This document shows positions 62,901-64,000 of a DNA stretch of 64,000 nt, piece after piece. The notes below the pieces were generated by a model that saw nothing but the letters and a program-made list of their open reading frames with translations, ran no database searches and had not been told where the DNA came from. Position 1 is the first letter of the stretch, and each line of letters opens with the position of its first letter. The translations under genes and the position numbers were made by a program. The DNA lies in NCBI GenBank assembly GCA_047967505.1, contig CM106539.1; one strand, 5' to 3'. The stretch is from Dipteris shenzhenensis (taxonomy: Eukaryota; Polypodiophyta; Polypodiopsida; Gleicheniales).

Positions 62901-64000
62901 AGCTGTTCGAATGGCGAATACCATCCACCTGAGCCTTGCCAGCAACCTCGAACCTTCCCTGGCCACTCAAGTACTTTGTGTTCAAGGATCGATTCGTGGA
63001 ACAACGGTCACCATCCTCATCGACAGTGGTTGTTCTCATAATTTCCTAGCCAGTTCTGTGGTCGATAAACTTCGGTTGACCACCAGTCCTAGTCTCATGG
63101 ACTATCAAATTGAACTCGCAAATGGAACAACTTTCTTGTGCAACACCAGGATTAAAAACTTGTCTTTTCGCATCCAACATTATACGGACAAGTTGAATTT
63201 CGACATTATGCCTCTTTCTCGGTACGATGTCATACTCGGACAACAATGGCTCTACGACTATGATCCATCAATCAGTTTTCGCAGCCATACTATCCAGTTT
63301 GTCCACCAGGGAAAACTTATTGAGCTAACTGGTTCTAGGGACTCCCCTTCAACCCCAGTTGCTTCTGCCCTACAAGTAAAGAAGTGGGTTCGTAAACGCC
63401 AAGCAAAGACTTCACTTCTGTTGGTTATGGCAGTCGAGGAGACACCAACAAAGGATCCTCCTAAGTACCTCAACCAACCTTTTTTCCAGCCTTACCTGGA
63501 TATTTTTCCACAGGAATTGCCAAAGCAGTACCACCTCGACGACCAGTGGATCACCCAATCGAACTTATTCCCGGCAGTAATCCACCGTCGAAACCTCCTT
63601 ATCGGGTTTCTTACACTCAAAATGAAGAAATCCAAAGACAGGTCACCGAGCTACTCGACAAAGGTCACATTCGGCGCAGTCGCAGTGCTTTCGGATCTCC
63701 TGTACTACTTGTGGAAAAAAAGAACAAGTCTATGCGCCTCTGCATCGACTACCGAGCCCTCAACAAGCTCACTATCAAAAACAAGTATCCATTGCCTCGC
63801 ATTGATGACCTCTTCGATCAACTTCTACATGCAACACAATTCTCCAAGATTGATCTTCGTTCAGGTTATCATCAAATTCGTATACGAGAAGGTGATGAAT
63901 ACAAGACAGCTTTTCGAACAAAGTATGGACACTATGAATGTTTGGTCATGCCTTTTGGGTTAAACAATGCCCCGGCCACATTCATGACATTAATGAACGA
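62901..64000 (+). pseudogene. pol of element 5: protease and start of RT (broken, cut by window)
   Basis: The protease core ILIDSGCSHNFL is near 63013-63048, with the second conserved block DVILGQQWLYDY near 63228. A frameshift near 63515-63525 moves the reading to the frame carrying [31 protein letters not shown] and RT motifs [36 protein letters not shown] and [12 protein letters not shown]. The window ends before the catalytic YXDD. RNase H, integrase and any chromodomain are not visible here. Confidence 0.85.

Larger units (their letters stand above)
59310..64000 (+). mobile_element. Element 5: Ty3/gypsy retrotransposon, right end beyond window
   Basis: LTR, tRNA-Met primer site, long leader, a pre-gag ORF, gag, protease and the first part of RT are present. 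RT motifs ([32 protein letters not shown]) are those of Ty3/gypsy elements. Broken frames show it is defective. TAAAC (59305-59309) is the predicted target duplication; its partner lies beyond the window. Confidence 0.88.

Overview
The window looks like nuclear DNA of a land plant and, as far as I can see, consists almost entirely of nested retrotransposons. I recognise no host gene, tRNA, rRNA or CRISPR array. The plant call rests on three things: L1-type LINE ORF1 proteins with a C-terminal CCHC knuckle, LINE ORF2 proteins with a plant-style zf-RVT C-terminus, and LTR elements primed by initiator tRNA-Met (TGGTATCAGAGC). A large-genome seedless plant such as a fern is possible, but that is only a guess.

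Layout. (1) 1-6588: a young minus-strand LTR element with 2.06-kb LTRs that encodes only Gag (TR-GAG type). It abuts a decayed LINE. (2) 6589-51255: a head-to-tail array of plus-strand L1-like LINEs (called A to G here). Almost every copy ends in an A-run followed directly by (GT)n, and the next copy starts right after that GT tract. (3) 12997-31052: an 18-kb Ty3/gypsy element (element 2) inserted into LINE B with a 5-bp CTCTC target duplication. It has broken gag and pol, a protease region repeated four times in tandem, 2.8 kb of pyrimidine-only repeats, and an intact ORF of about 950 codons between pol and the 3' LTR. (4) 51363-56862: three minus-strand LINEs of a second, Tx1/L1-like family (H, I, J), also head to tail, whose 3' ends abut (TC)n or (TTTC)n microsatellites. 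(5) 56863-58627: a decayed minus-strand LINE of the first family (K), cut by a copia-like LTR element (element 4, 58628-59309), which is cut in turn by a Ty3/gypsy element (element 5) that runs off the right edge.

How the parts relate. LINE ORF1 (RNA binding) and ORF2 (endonuclease and reverse transcriptase) together carry out target-primed reverse transcription. The GT and TC junctions suggest that both LINE families choose microsatellites, so that older insertions become landing sites for newer ones. LINE C has the inverted 5' half expected of twin priming. C and D share an ORF2 stop codon and an altered RT motif, which suggests mobilisation in trans. The LTR elements inserted later and interrupt the LINEs.

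The best candidates for something undescribed are the GT-junction LINE array, the intact extra ORF of the 18-kb element, the cluster of CCGTAC motifs in the LINE D 5' UTR, and the four-fold protease repeat. LINE and element letters and numbers are labels for this report only. All similarity statements come from reading motifs by eye; no database search was run.
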